A DNA stretch of 64,000 bases from Clitopilus passeckerianus (taxonomy: Eukaryota; Basidiomycota; Agaricomycetes; Agaricales; Entolomataceae), in assembly GCA_944990035.1 (NCBI GenBank), contig CALYLX010000158.1, positions 290,985 through 354,984 on the forward strand, given 5' to 3'. Of the stretch, positions 11,355-22,364 are shown one piece after another. The translations under genes were made by a program, and so were the position numbers. The notes under the pieces were generated by a model. That model was not told where the DNA came from. It saw only the letters and a program-made list of their open reading frames with translations, and ran no database searches. Positions within the stretch are counted from its first letter, which is position 1. The number at the start of each line of letters is the position of its first letter.

Positions 11355-12340
11355 CAGGATATTCTCGATAGTCAGCAGGGAATGAAGGCAGTAACATTTT
11401 GGATAAGGCTATTTGTTAGACGACATCTACGAGAGTTCAAACATTTATTGGCTTTGATGGACTTTAATGACTCGTGTATGTTTAGCCAATATCAAATCTA
11501 ACATTTCCAAATCGTGTTCCTTTGTCATATTACCATGCGCCTCCGTTCCAGCCGCCGGCAGCATTGAGATATCCAGTGAAACATCCTATGGTGTCTGGGC
11601 ATCCACACCGTAGGAACAAAAGTCAACCAAGTACATGTGGCCTGACAATGGGTGGCGCAAAATGTTGCATGGATGTATCCCTGAAGTTGAGCATACGAGA
11701 AGCCAACGGGAGAGCTAGATGGCGAACATGCTTTTGCCGGCATGACTAAGTAGCTACCACCGCCCCTAGTAATGTCGTCATTATACCCGCCGGGCCCTCG
11801 GGAGGTACAAAAGGAGCTTGTCCTTCCACATTCGACTCTTGAGCGGTACCCTAGCATGAGCGAGCTGGACACCGGGGTCATCTCCAATTCTCTGCTAGCC
11901 TTTATATCCACGTCTCCAGAAGCTTGCTGATCCCTCTGGGTCATTGAAACATGTTCGGCCTGTAGGTGCAGTGCCTTATGTGCATAGTAGCGGTCGCCTG
12001 ACCTTCGGATTCTCGAAGTAGCATCTAATCGATGGTCGAGTGCTACCACGTGTCAAGCGAGGCTCTGCGGCATTCTCACCGGTCAGACTGCATATGAACT
12101 GAGCACTAGGCCTTTTCGTATCGTCGCTACCATAGTATTTCGGTAATATAATGGGCCTTGTTATTCCAATTTCCAACCTTTAGAGGACATCGGCGACTTT
12201 CAGAAATGTGTTTCGTCCCTGATACAGTCTAAGATTGACGAGTATACGCCCTAAAACGCACCCAACACGCACCTGTCCAGCTCACTCGCACGGTGCATGT
12301 GTACATCGATCAATCGATGGGCTGCGATTGGGATGATTGA
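11355..12340 (-). pseudogene. Intergenic with a short family U fragment
   Basis: No intact gene. On the minus strand, about 11590-11830, a family U fragment can be read as KACSPSSSPVGFSYAQLQG. It parallels KAGSPSSSPVDFSRAQPQG of the copy at 2700-5353 and is preceded by a segment reading GPGGYNDDITRG. A 174-codon minus-strand open frame (11525-12049) spans this fragment but resembles nothing else and has low-complexity composition. Confidence 0.4.
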
Positions 12341-12485
12341 TATATAGGAGATCATTTTAAACCAACTAACCGAAAGGGTAGTTTCTGTCTCTTTGCGCTT
12401 GTTTCCATCCTTGTTTCGACCTCCGTTCTCTCCTACCTACCTTTTGGCTTGTTTGAAAACTAGCTTCGTTGTAATCTTTCTCGAT
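12341..12485 (+). promoter_or_regulatory. Promoter/leader of the HET gene at 12486
   Basis: A TATATA sequence at 12341-12346 lies about 145 nt upstream of the start codon. It is followed by a pyrimidine-rich leader (12386-12480) of the kind common at strong basidiomycete transcription starts. The start codon ATG 12486-12488 is the last codon of the first exon. Confidence 0.35.
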
Positions 12486-14788
12486 ATGGTGGGTATTATG
12501 AACAGCCCTCGTCCATTTGCTCTCTGATCTCGTCTTCAGCTCGTAAGTGAATTATACAGCCTCATCCATAAGTTCCCTGACCTCGACTTCAGGCAGTAAG
12601 TGAATTATCCACTCTCGTCCATTTGCTCGCTGATCTGGTCTTCAGCGGGTGAGTGAATCATTCAGTGTCGTCCATTAGTTCCCTGACCGGTACCTCGTCT
12701 TCAGGCGGTAAGTGAATCATCCAGTCTCGTCCATTTGCTCGCTGATCCGGTCTTCAGCGGGTAAGTGAACCGTCCAGCCTCATCCATTCGTTTCCTGACC
12801 TCGTCTTCAGGCAGTAAGTCAATCGTCCAGTCTCGTTCATTCGCTCGCTGATCTCGTCTTCAGGCAGTGAGTGAATCATCCAGTCTCATCCTTTCGCTCG
12901 CTGATCTTGTCTTCAGGAGGTAAGTACATCATCCAGCGTCGTCCATTTCCTCACTGATCTCGTCTTCAGAAAGTAAGTGAATCATCCAGGCTCGTCCACT
13001 CGCTCGTTCGCTGATCTTGTCTTCAGAAAGTAAGTCATATTACAGAATCCTTTAATCCATGTTGATGGCCTTTCTTTGTGCTGTAGCGGGTAGGCACTTT
13101 GATTATCCACTTGGCATGCTCATTCCCACACTTCTGCTTACCAGGCCTCCTACTCAGAAAGTACGTTTTTATCCTTTGGAACAGAAATGAACTACCATTG
13201 AACGTCCTTGACCGAAGTTATCCGCAATGTCATCGACGAGTACATTCAAAACCAACTTCCGATATATCTCCTTCAGCTGGATGGTATGAAACTGGTCCGG
13301 AGGGGCGCTGTCAAAGGCTACGTTCAAGAAGCCATTGCCGAGCTTTTACCTTCTAATAGCATCTCATGGGGGCGTCTAGCCGAGAAAGATATCAGGGCTA
13401 GTGCGGTCGAATGGATCACGAAGGAGACGGGATATGCAATTTTTTCTCATCGGTGGCTTGACACGGGCGAATTGACCTTTCAGGACATGTTGAAGCTCGG
13501 AGAGATTTCCGTTGAAGGATTGCAGCAGCTTGCGGAAGATTGGACCACAGAACGAACCGGTCGGGAGATCCTGGACTTCTTAGTTGATTCCACGTTTACA
13601 GCCAAGAAGGAGGAAGAGAAATCGGGGTTGCTGAGGGCGCTGACGACGTTCTGTGATGGGTTATCCTACAACCAACAAGCGCGTTGCCAGGGCCTTATCA
13701 AGCTCCTCAAATTCTGCAACATGGCATCGCAGTATGGCTGCAAATTTGCCTGGTTCGATACTGGCTGCATCGATAAGAGTAGCAGTGCCGAGCTCGAAGA
13801 GTCCATCCGATCAATGTTTAAGTGGTACTGTGAAGCTAAGATTTGCATAGTTCACCTCGCCGAGACCACCACGTGTTTTGATTCCGCTCGAACCGTCGTT
13901 TGGGAGAGCTTCGAACGAGATCCATGGTTCACGAGGGGTTGGACGCTGCAGGAGCTCTTGGCTCCTAAAAGAATCATCTTCTTTGGGAATGGCTGGGGTC
14001 GTCTCACCAGCAACACGGAGGGGAACGACAAGGTCTCTGATGACGTCTTGGGTATCCCTCTCTGGGAGACAATCTCCCTCGTTACAGGGATCGACACCGA
14101 TCAGCTCCTCAACTTTACTGCTGGCATCGATCACGCCAGAGACGCCCTCACATGGGTATCGAAAAGGCAAACCACCAGAATCGAGGACATGGCATATTGC
14201 CTTATCGGTTTGTTACAGATCCCCATGTCTATCGCATACGGCGAAGGGACTATGGCATTCCATCGGCTCCAGGCGGAGATCTTGCAGCGTAGTGGAGACA
14301 CGGGCTTATTCGCATGGACAGGACACCCTTCCCCCTTCAATAGTATGCTTGCAGCCAATCCAGGTTGCTTTTCCCCTCTTCCGCTCCAGCCAGTAACGAC
14401 CGAGCCAGAGAGAGACCCAGAATTCACCTGGGACAAAGCACCCTCTCGCGATCGGGCTGCTACTATGCTTACGAATGAGGGGTTGCAGATTCCCTTGGCG
14501 GTTTACAGCGCGACGATTATGAGTCAGAGCGAGGTCGACTTCGAATTAGGGACGGTGGAATCTCGGTTGGGGCTGTTGGACCAGGAAATTATCGTTGTGA
14601 CCAAGAATTTGGATGGTTATCATCATCTAGGGGTAGCCGTTCTCCCCAGGTTGGCTGACGACTCACGTACTTTGGCTATCTTGCTCGGTATCCGCGGAAA
14701 TCGGTGCACAAGGGTCCCGACTCAAGAGCACATCGTGCTATCTCCTATTCCGACCAAGAAGCAGCCCGTTACTTGGTTCATCGAGTGA
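12486..14788 (+). CDS. HET-domain protein with 11 single-codon microexons
   Basis: Predicted 540-residue HET-domain protein. ATG 12486-12488 abuts a GTGGGT donor. Eleven 3-nt exons follow (12540-13089), then a 16-nt exon 13145-13160 (ASYSE plus one base) and the main exon 13218-14788. The frame closes into IIRNVIDEYIQNQLPIYLL, homologous to the same place in the gene at 5513. A stop codon just upstream of 13202 in the main-exon frame shows that the preceding intron must be removed. HET landmarks are YAIFSHRWLDTGELTFQDM (about residue 89), WFDTGCIDKSSSAELEESI, DPWFTRGWTLQELLAPKR (about 252) and RIEDMAYCLIGLLQIPMSI. Stop TGA 14786-14788. Compared with the neighbour, the N-terminal arm is shorter because the array holds fewer units. 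Family certain; microexons inferred from sequence. Confidence 0.84.
12540..13089 (+). repeat. 53-bp periodic array of introns and single-codon exons (HET gene at 12486)
   Basis: Eleven 3-nt exons: 12540 CTC, 12593 GCA, 12646 CGG, 12705 GCG, 12758 CGG, 12811 GCA, 12864 GCA, 12917 GAG, 12970 AAA, 13027 AAA, 13087 CGG. Most units are 53 bp (50-nt intron plus 3-nt exon). The introns are near copies of one sequence, beginning GTAAGTGAATCATCCAG, with TCGTCCATTTGCTCG in the middle and CTGATCTCGTCTTCAG at the end. The three bases between CAG and GTAAGT are the most variable part of the unit. Since 50 is not a multiple of 3, retention of any intron shifts the frame. Confidence 0.85.
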
Positions 14789-15415
14789 ATTTTGTGTCGC
14801 GCTCTGACACGTTCCCCAGGTGAGCTACATAACTCCTTTGAAGAATGATGAGGCTGACGAGTTCATCCCTTCTTTTGTGTCAAGAAGGTCCTCCGAGTCA
14901 AGTTACGCGCTCAGTTTTACGCTTCTATTTCTTTCTATTTACACCATGGCCACTCTATGTACTCACTTTACATATGGTTCTTCTTATACGATAACTGCTT
15001 CTTTCTCTATGACATATGCGTACGCTACATGCCTCCCTTTTATTATCATGCTTCCTGGTTCCCTTACTACGTATGATTTCTTCGCTATGCTTACATTTAC
15101 GCCAAGCTCCTTTGCCTGGTCGTCGAAACGGACAATTTTACGGTACCCCCTGTTCGTACATATCGCGTCTAGAGCCTGCATCTCCTTCATTGGCGCTCAT
15201 TCCGTACTTACTTATCCGGGCAAGTCTCAATCTCGTCTCGTCATTGCACCCAATGTATACAAAGCGGTCCTATCTCGAATGCGAACGGACTAATCGGAGA
15301 GACTGCTCCAAAGTAACGAGAGGTTGCGTAATTCCCGACCATAATTTCCTATGAAAGAAACCGCCGGATTTCAGCGACCATGACCAAACTATTTTCTCCT
15401 TAACTATCAACGTTA
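14789..15415. other. HET 3' flank
   Basis: The shared CCAGGTGAGCTACAT motif is at 14816-14830, 28 nt after the stop (donor at 14820, CTGAC plus AG ending 14861). The rest resembles 1001-1403, the flank of the first HET gene, with a similar long open frame (14820-15293) that I do not believe codes. No independent gene seen. Confidence 0.4.
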
Positions 15416-18400
15416 TCATAAATTGGCCGAAAAGAGAAGAGAAAGATCAAAGATGACCGCGACGAAAGGACGAGCATGTAAAGTAGAAAGTGGACGAATA
15501 ACGCAGTAAAGAACAAAAGTCCGGGGGTAAAAACGATGAATGTAAGCCATGACAGACTGGCGCACGACGACAAATATAAGCGTCATGGGTATACTGTAAT
15601 GGGGTCGGCGCTGGCGTGTTAAACACAGTGTTGCAGACAGCCGACCAAAGCTGAACGAAAAAGGGCCCGGGAGAGGGCCGTAGATGAAAGCAGCACGGTG
15701 GAGGAGGATGAAGGCTTTTCGTGGTGATGATGGGCCAATGCAAGGACCAGCTTCTGAAGGATATGTTCCTTCCACCTCCGATTCCTTCACCAGGCCTTCA
15801 TCACCTGCTTCGCCCTCGCTGACTTCTATAGGTGTCCGTACCTGGCCGGGCGCACACTGTCCTCGTCCCGTCGGGTGAAAACAGTAAGCTTGGGACTGGG
15901 CCTGATCACGCTTGCGGAGAGAGCGGAAGAACGACTCTGAGTCTCAAGGCTGAAGCTTGAAGGGGTGGGATGGGATGGGATGGGATGGGATGGGGGAGCG
16001 AGGTGGCTGGCAATCGCAAGAATCATCTTCATCGTCATCCGCCAACTCGTGTACTGCAACAGCCTATTTCTTTGACTGCTTCCCGGATACACTTCCTTCC
16101 TCTTGCTCTGCTGCGTCTGCCCCTGCCTCGTCACTCCCACCCCCATCCGCTCCTCTGGTGACGTGGTGGTTCAGCTCCTTTGTCTGCAGCGAAAGTGCGC
16201 AGGCTCATCCCCTTCGCATCGGGAGGCCTCTGCTGACCTCCAAATCCAATACCTCCAGCAGCCGTCCTGTTCTGGATTATGAGGGTTGCTGCCGACTTTG
16301 CTGGGGTGTAAGGACGACATGTCCTCGGAGCGCCAAGAGTCTCCCTCTGCGGGTACTCGAAGGCCCTATAGCTAGGATGCCGCGTTGACGACGGTAGGCG
16401 AGGAGTATACACCACTGAGGGAAGATTTTGGACGAGCGCATGGCAAGGTCCAAGAAGCTTGAATCGCTGCTGCCAGTGTTCTTGTGGTCGTCTTGGATAG
16501 CTGTGCCAGCGTAACCCCGAGTTTTCAGAGGAAGAGGCAAGATGCTTCGTATCGCTGTGTTAGGGTTTGCGAGAGTTTGAAGGCAGACCTAGAGGGCGAG
16601 AATGCTTCCTCCAGCATGAACAGCTTCGGGAGTGGCAAAGGTATCTTCTGCTGGTGGTAAGGATGCCAGTCAACTGGCTTCGTTGTTGGGCGGCGTTGTA
16701 GAGGTTTGGTGGTAAGGTTCGGAAGGGTGATGGATAGGGTCGGGGGAGGCTGGAAAGGGGGTCGTTTTCTTCATCAAAGGTGCAACAGCCTTCCCGTTCG
16801 AATTCGCCCTAATATCGTCTCGAGAGTCTATTCCATTCTCCCGTGCGTCTGCCTGATTCACAATCATCGGTTCTTCTGGTAATGTTGTCGTTATATTTGC
16901 CTTAGTCTTTGGAGGTACGGAAGGACATGTAGTTCCTGGTCCTCCTCGTCGTAGTCGTAGGCCCGACAGCGAGAGTGTGGGTCGATGGTGGAAGGTGAGG
17001 AAGGTATATCCTTGGCGGTGAGAGAAGGTTTGGGTAACTGCGTAGGAAGGCCCAAAGCGCTTGTCGTGCTTGAGCTTGAGGGTCTACAGACGTCGTCTGG
17101 GGTAGTCCAACAGCGGTAGTTTTGGTCTTGGGGTTAGGAGACGAGGTGCGTTGTGTTCCTCGGGTTGGCGTAGAAGGTAGAGGTGGACGTCGAGGATCCA
17201 TAATCCTTCCTAAATACGACCTGTGCCGGTTTCGTTAATACACGCAGCAAAGAACACCAAAACACACGATACATACCTCTAATGTCGAAATGTGGTTATT
17301 CTCACTCTGGAAGAGCCGCTCGTTTGACTAGAAACGATGTCTTCATAGGCGTCTGCAAGACGATTGTAAGAATCTTGATTTATTCGCAGCGACCAGACAG
17401 AACTCACCGACGGTGGTACGAAACCGGTCTGATATGACAGACGAGTACCAGCTAGCAGATGGACCAGTCGACCAACTGCCTTACAGAGCGCTGTTGCCGG
17501 AAGTCGGTGTTGGGGTTTTACATGAGGTCGGTGACAGATGTGAGCGGGGGAGGTCGAACTTGGGGAACCATTTTCCTCATCCAAGGTGCAATTTGAACAG
17601 CCTTCCCATTCGATTGCTCCCTAGATCTCATCTCCACCGCTTCCTGTCGCGACAATCCATTATACAACCTCGTCCCCTGAAGCCACCGGTCCCTCTGGTA
17701 ATGTTGCCCTTTGAATTCGTCTCGGTCTCTGGAGGTACGGGAGGCCATGGATTGTTGGTCCTTCTAGCCGTAGACTTACAACGGAGGCGAGAGGTCGATG
17801 GGGGTAAGGGAGGAGGATAGATCATTTGGGGTCACAGTGTTGGGAGGTTTAGAGATTTGCGAAGGAAGGTCCAAGAAGCGAGCCTGTACAGCTGTATCAC
17901 TCTAGGGCTGCCGCCGTTTGTGATGGATGTGATATGACGGGGTAGTCTGTGTTTTGGAGTAGGCGGGGTTGAGTTTGGGGCACCATGTAGACAGCGAGAG
18001 CGCTTCCCACAATATGAGCGACACGTTCCCCTGGTGGCGGATGTAGCAGTCAACCAGCCTCTGTACGGCGCTCGGGGGCCGTGACTAGAGCTTGATGTTG
18101 GTGCTGTGGATGAAGACAGTGATGGATGATGGATGAGGGCGGGGGGAGGTCGAAGTTGGAGGATTGTCTTCTCCATCTAAAGGTACGACAGCGTTCCTGT
18201 TCGATTTCTTCCTAGATGTGGACCCTGTTTCGAGCTTGCCTCTACCTCTCTGACACATTGATGACAGGAAAGGAGGATTCGCCGTGGACGGTGTAGCAGG
18301 TTTTGGACGACCGTGTATGAAACTCTGCAGAGGTATGTCGTCGCGGTCTGGGGAGGAAGAGAGGGGTGGCTTTGGGTTCCTTGGGTTGAAGTAGAAGGTA

Positions 18401-18871
18401 GCCTGTGGGCCGCGAGGTTGCAAAATGCTTCCTGAAGTCGACCTGTACCAAGTTCATAATCATTAACTCGACTCGACCATCAAAGAATAGCGGGAGACAT
18501 GATGATTACCTTTAACCCAGAGATGCGGTTGAGGGTGTCGCAGGAGTGTACAAGCAGATGTCAGAATCCTGAAGAGCAAGCATGAGAATCCGTCCAGAGA
18601 TAGGCTGGGAGGAAGCTCACCTTCGGCAATTACTCATTGACCGAAGATCCTCCCCGTTCTACCCAGAGATGACGACAACGTTCCCTAAGCAGGTTCGTCT
18701 ATTAAAAGCTGAACCAGGGCAACGATTAGCAGACGCTATTGTATCCCAAGCATCGCACGCGGAGTTGTCCAGCTTGTTGACTTCAAGGCAGCATCAGGAT
18801 CGCCAATGGACCAGCATATGGTTGAGTTGAAGTACGTCATTGTGTTAGTCGAAGTGGGAGAGGAAAAGCCT
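15416..18871 (-). pseudogene. Family U relics, minus-strand block
   Basis: At least one long copy, possibly two partly duplicated copies, of family U read leftwards from the box at 18872. An exon-like piece at 18580-18640 is flanked by AG and GT. The long body has NRNAVVPLDGEDNPPTS (about 18190), NGKAVQIAPWMRKMVPQ (about 17610) and NGKAVAPLMKKTTPF (about 16800), three versions of one signature, which implies internal or tandem duplication. Further 3' come GQTQQSKRKEVYPGSSQ and an acidic DDDEDDSCD (about 16040). Stops and frame changes separate the pieces. No known domain. Confidence 0.5.
15963..15996. repeat. (GGGAT)n microsatellite
   Basis: Five to six tandem GGGAT units inside the family U block. 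The regularly spaced GGG runs could fold into a G-quadruplex. It probably arose by slippage in a Pro/Ser-rich coding relic. Confidence 0.8.
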
Positions 18872-18883
18872 GTGACGCGTGAC
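18872..18883. promoter_or_regulatory. GTGACGCGTGAC box between divergent family U blocks
   Basis: Same ACGCGT box as at 2656 and 5354. It marks the head of the minus-strand block, while the plus-strand block begins about 210 bp to the right, so the two blocks are divergent across it. Confidence 0.35.
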
Positions 18884-19084
18884 ATCATCCTGGCAGAAGT
18901 GGGCGACCATCATCATCGCTATTTTCAAAATTCGAGTCAAAATCACCTCTTGCTTGCCGCCTTCTTGACTAAATGGCACCTCTGCACATCTGGAGTCGCT
19001 GGCGGCAAGATCGTGATGTCACATAACCGGAAAACCCATCTTCTCGCCTTCAAGAGCTTCAACATTTCAAATCACAACCCCAAG

Positions 19085-21760
19085 GAAACCGTGTAGATCG
19101 ATATCCTAACTCTCCTCGTTGAGAGGGTTTTTGGGTGAGTTAGCGTCATCTGTAGCATGGCCATATTGCTAACCGTTCCCCGTCAAGTAGGTCTACATCA
19201 ACAAGCTCCAATTCGACCACACTCAAGCTCCTCTATCTCGACACGGCCGATGATTCTGGATTCTGACATCTTCTTATAGACGAAACTGTTACAACACGAA
19301 TCCAACGCACGCCAAGCACCTCGTCCCTGCTGCATAAACCGGCACCACCTCGTCAGACCCCAGATGGCGACCGGAGCCTCGAGTTTAAGCACGACAAGCT
19401 CATCGGCCTGCTTGCCTACTTGGCCGTCCAAAACCTCCTACACCTTTAACGACGTACTCTCGTCACCTACCGCCATGGACCCGTCTCCCCCGTCGTCAGC
19501 CTTATAACTATGGTGGACGAGGATGTAGGGGCAGAAGAAGCGCAAGAAGCTGTGGAGAGGACGTACAGGCTGCCGCACCTTGGATGAAGACCATTCCCCG
19601 ACCTTGACCTCCCTCTTTCTCATCCCTCACCGTCCTCGTTCAAACCTCAGCACCAAGCCTCTGGCGAGAGCGCAGGCAGGTTGACTGGTACTCCCGTTCC
19701 ACCAGCGGAAGACGCGTAATTCGCTCGCCATCAAGGCCTACCTTCCCCGTTTTGCAAGCTCAACCGCAGTTGACATCAAGCACCTTGGCTGCTCCTCCTA
19801 CAGGCCAGACTACCCTTCCAGGTCTACCCAAAGCGAGGACAGACCCAGTCGTGATGCAAGCCTCCAGGACCTTCCTACGTCAATCTCCAAATCTCTCAAC
19901 ACCCAAATGGTGTGTCCTCCTCCCCAGTTACCAGGCTTATGACCGCTCACCGATGATACTCCCCCGTCACCCCTAGATGAAACACCATTGTCACCTCCAG
20001 GTCATGCAGCTGCTGCGCATGAGAACTTCCGGAAATGTCGCTTTTGGCCCCATGGCGGAGATTTGAGAGGCGATGACGACAGTGTTCTTCCCATGCTTAT
20101 GGAAGATGAAGCTTTGAAGCACCGGAAACAGCAACATCTCGGGAGGAACTGATGGTGGTAAAGAATGTCGAAGAAGAAACCTGCGGCGGCGGTAGCAGCC
20201 CCCAGGGTCTAGGAGTGCGCTGCTGCTGGAGATGTCGATATGGAAATCAGAATGACGACAAGGGGCAGATGCGGCGGGATGGAGAAGAAACGGTCCTCGG
20301 GATGCAGTTGAGGGGGAAGGTGGCCGAAGTGCAGCAGCAAACGGATGATGGTGAAAACGATAGCCACGACTCCCCTCCTTCATTCCTCGCTCTCCTCATA
20401 CTTCATCTCGGTCCTTTGGACAACCTCCTTGTTGCCTTCAACGCCAACCACCGATCCCATCTCTGCTTGCGCTGCTTCTCCCTGTGTAACGCTGGTCGTG
20501 CTGGGGAAAAGCGTTCTCGCCCACCCAGACCCACCTTCCTGGTCTCGCAAACCCTAACCCTAACCCCAGGCATACCAGACACCTCGCCACTTTCCCCTAC
20601 AACCCAAATCGTACGGTTAGAGCTACGCAGATGGCGACAACGACAGACTCGGAGCACAACGAGGAATTCGCGCCTTCCTTCGTCGACCTCCAAATCTCCC
20701 AATTCCCCGACATGGTATCTCCTCCACACCTACCGCCATAAACCCGCTCCTCTCAACTATCAGGCGTACGGCCACCAACCCACCAACCAGGATGGTCAAG
20801 CAATGACCAACAAACAGACGGATGAGGACGGTATTTCGTAACGTCTACATCCCACTCCCTATCCCAGTCCTTCGGAACCCCTCCTCATCGCCTCCGACCT
20901 CAAGCATATATCCCTGCTTGCAGTATTTCTTTCTATGCAACGCCGGGCATGCTGGAGGGAACATTCCAGGCCGTCCAGGTCCACCTTCATGGTCTCGTAA
21001 ACCCTAACCCCAAGGGCAGCACCATTTCAAAGTGCTTTGCCTCTCCATCCTACAACGAGGAATACCCTGTCGGATCTACCCCAGATGACGACAGACTCAC
21101 GGGTGATGCAAGCTCTCCTTCCCAGACTTTCCTCATCGCCTGCAAATCCCCCCAACATTCCGGTGTTTCCTCCTCGCCCTGTCATCCAAGCTATAAGGTC
21201 TACGACTGCCCACCAGTAAGGCTCTTTGGCGCGCTCTGCTTGCGGCAGCATCAGCCGCGCCACGCTTTCTCGATGATTCAGAAAAGCGCACTTCTTCTGG
21301 AGATGTCGATCGGGAGGCCAGTAGAGATACCCCGGATGACGGGAGGAAGAGCCTACACCCACACCAGTGCTCGACGCCACTCAAATATCATGGACATCCG
21401 TCCTTTCCGTGTCCACCGAAAACGGAGCAGTTGGAACTGCAGCCTCACTGGAGGAACCGATGGTGGCGGGAATGACCAGGCTAGGGGAGGGTGGAAGATG
21501 CTGCAAAAGAAGAAAAAGAAAGGCTGTCTAGGAATTAGACGAAGAGGGAGCCCGTGGCCGTTCAAGCCCAGGTCAAGAGTGCATGAAATCCTCATCGTGG
21601 TCGAGTGATGATTCGCCAGAGACGGTGGTGGTTGGGAAACTATATTCGTCGGAAACCATCATCAAGCTCGATCATCCTGAAGTCAACAAAAGCGGGTGTC
21701 ATTCTCCAGCCTCGCTTATTTGAAAAGAGTCAGCAGTGGTGTTTTCGTGGTGTTGAGGGG
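19085..21760 (+). pseudogene. Family U relic, plus-strand copy 1
   Basis: The 5' end reads ILTLLVERVFG (about 19100-19130), then a GTGAGT donor, an intron-like stretch and a TAG acceptor before 19190. The copy at 24815 has the same arrangement. The body carries GLPKARTDPVVMQASRTFLR (about 19810), SPNLSTPKW, and later acidic and basic patches at 20160-20360. A second body-like duplicate at 20860-21600 contains MTTDSRVMQALLPRL. ACCCTAACCCT-type runs (20558, 20998) occur where other copies have similar sequence. Frames are broken. No known domain. Confidence 0.5.
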
Positions 21761-22364
21761 CGGGAGGAAGGGGACGAACGATAACTAGATGATGTGTTTT
21801 ATGGGCGAAGAGCGGAATTGTATATTTTGCTCGGTAGATCACTATCCCGATGCCAATGTAGTGGTCTGCAAACGAAGCTTTAGAATTAAATAATCGAAGG
21901 GGAATGCTTGTCTAACGCTTCTTGGTTTCTGCCGGAGTACAAGCACCTGCCCAGAAGAACGAGTTCCCCGGCTCTCCCGTGTTGCAAGGAGGAGCAGCAA
22001 GTCGTAAAGAAAACACATTTATTGCTACAGTACTGGGATGACAATTTAATACACGGCAGTTTTTCACACCACCAAAACCTGATTGCGACCAGGTCAACTA
22101 AAGGGGAGCAACAGAGAAACTGATCAAACTATACGTAGATATGATAATTTAATGGTATTAAGCTGGCGAAATATGAGGACTACGGGAAAACAAATTGAGA
22201 GATTATCCTCAGTTTGCAGACGAGTGTTCGAAGGAACGGTAAAGGAACAAAATGCTATAGAATAGGGTACAGTGAAAGAGTACGGAAGGACCGAGAGATT
22301 CGAAACAAACCACGTTAAGCACCAGTAAGCCTGAAGGCTTAAACCGTCTTTAGCCTCGTCGGCT
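21761..22364. other. Intergenic between convergent family U copy and secreted-protein gene
   Basis: AT-rich stretch holding the presumed 3' end of the minus-strand secreted-protein gene. No gene, RNA or repeat recognised. Confidence 0.4.

Noticed and set aside
11525..12049. 174-codon minus-strand open frame
   Set aside because: Only a short part resembles family U. No start context or paralogue supports the whole frame, so it was kept as a relic fragment.
12489..13090. Regular ~53-bp repeats with variable short spacers, superficially like a CRISPR array
   Set aside because: The context is eukaryotic, the spacers are only 3 nt, and each repeat carries a splice donor, branch site and acceptor. 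It is an intron array.
20555..20580. ACCCTAACCCTAACCCC, a telomere-like repeat
   Set aside because: Only two or three units, at a place where other family U copies have related sequence (20997, 26397). Not a telomere or a clear interstitial telomeric site.
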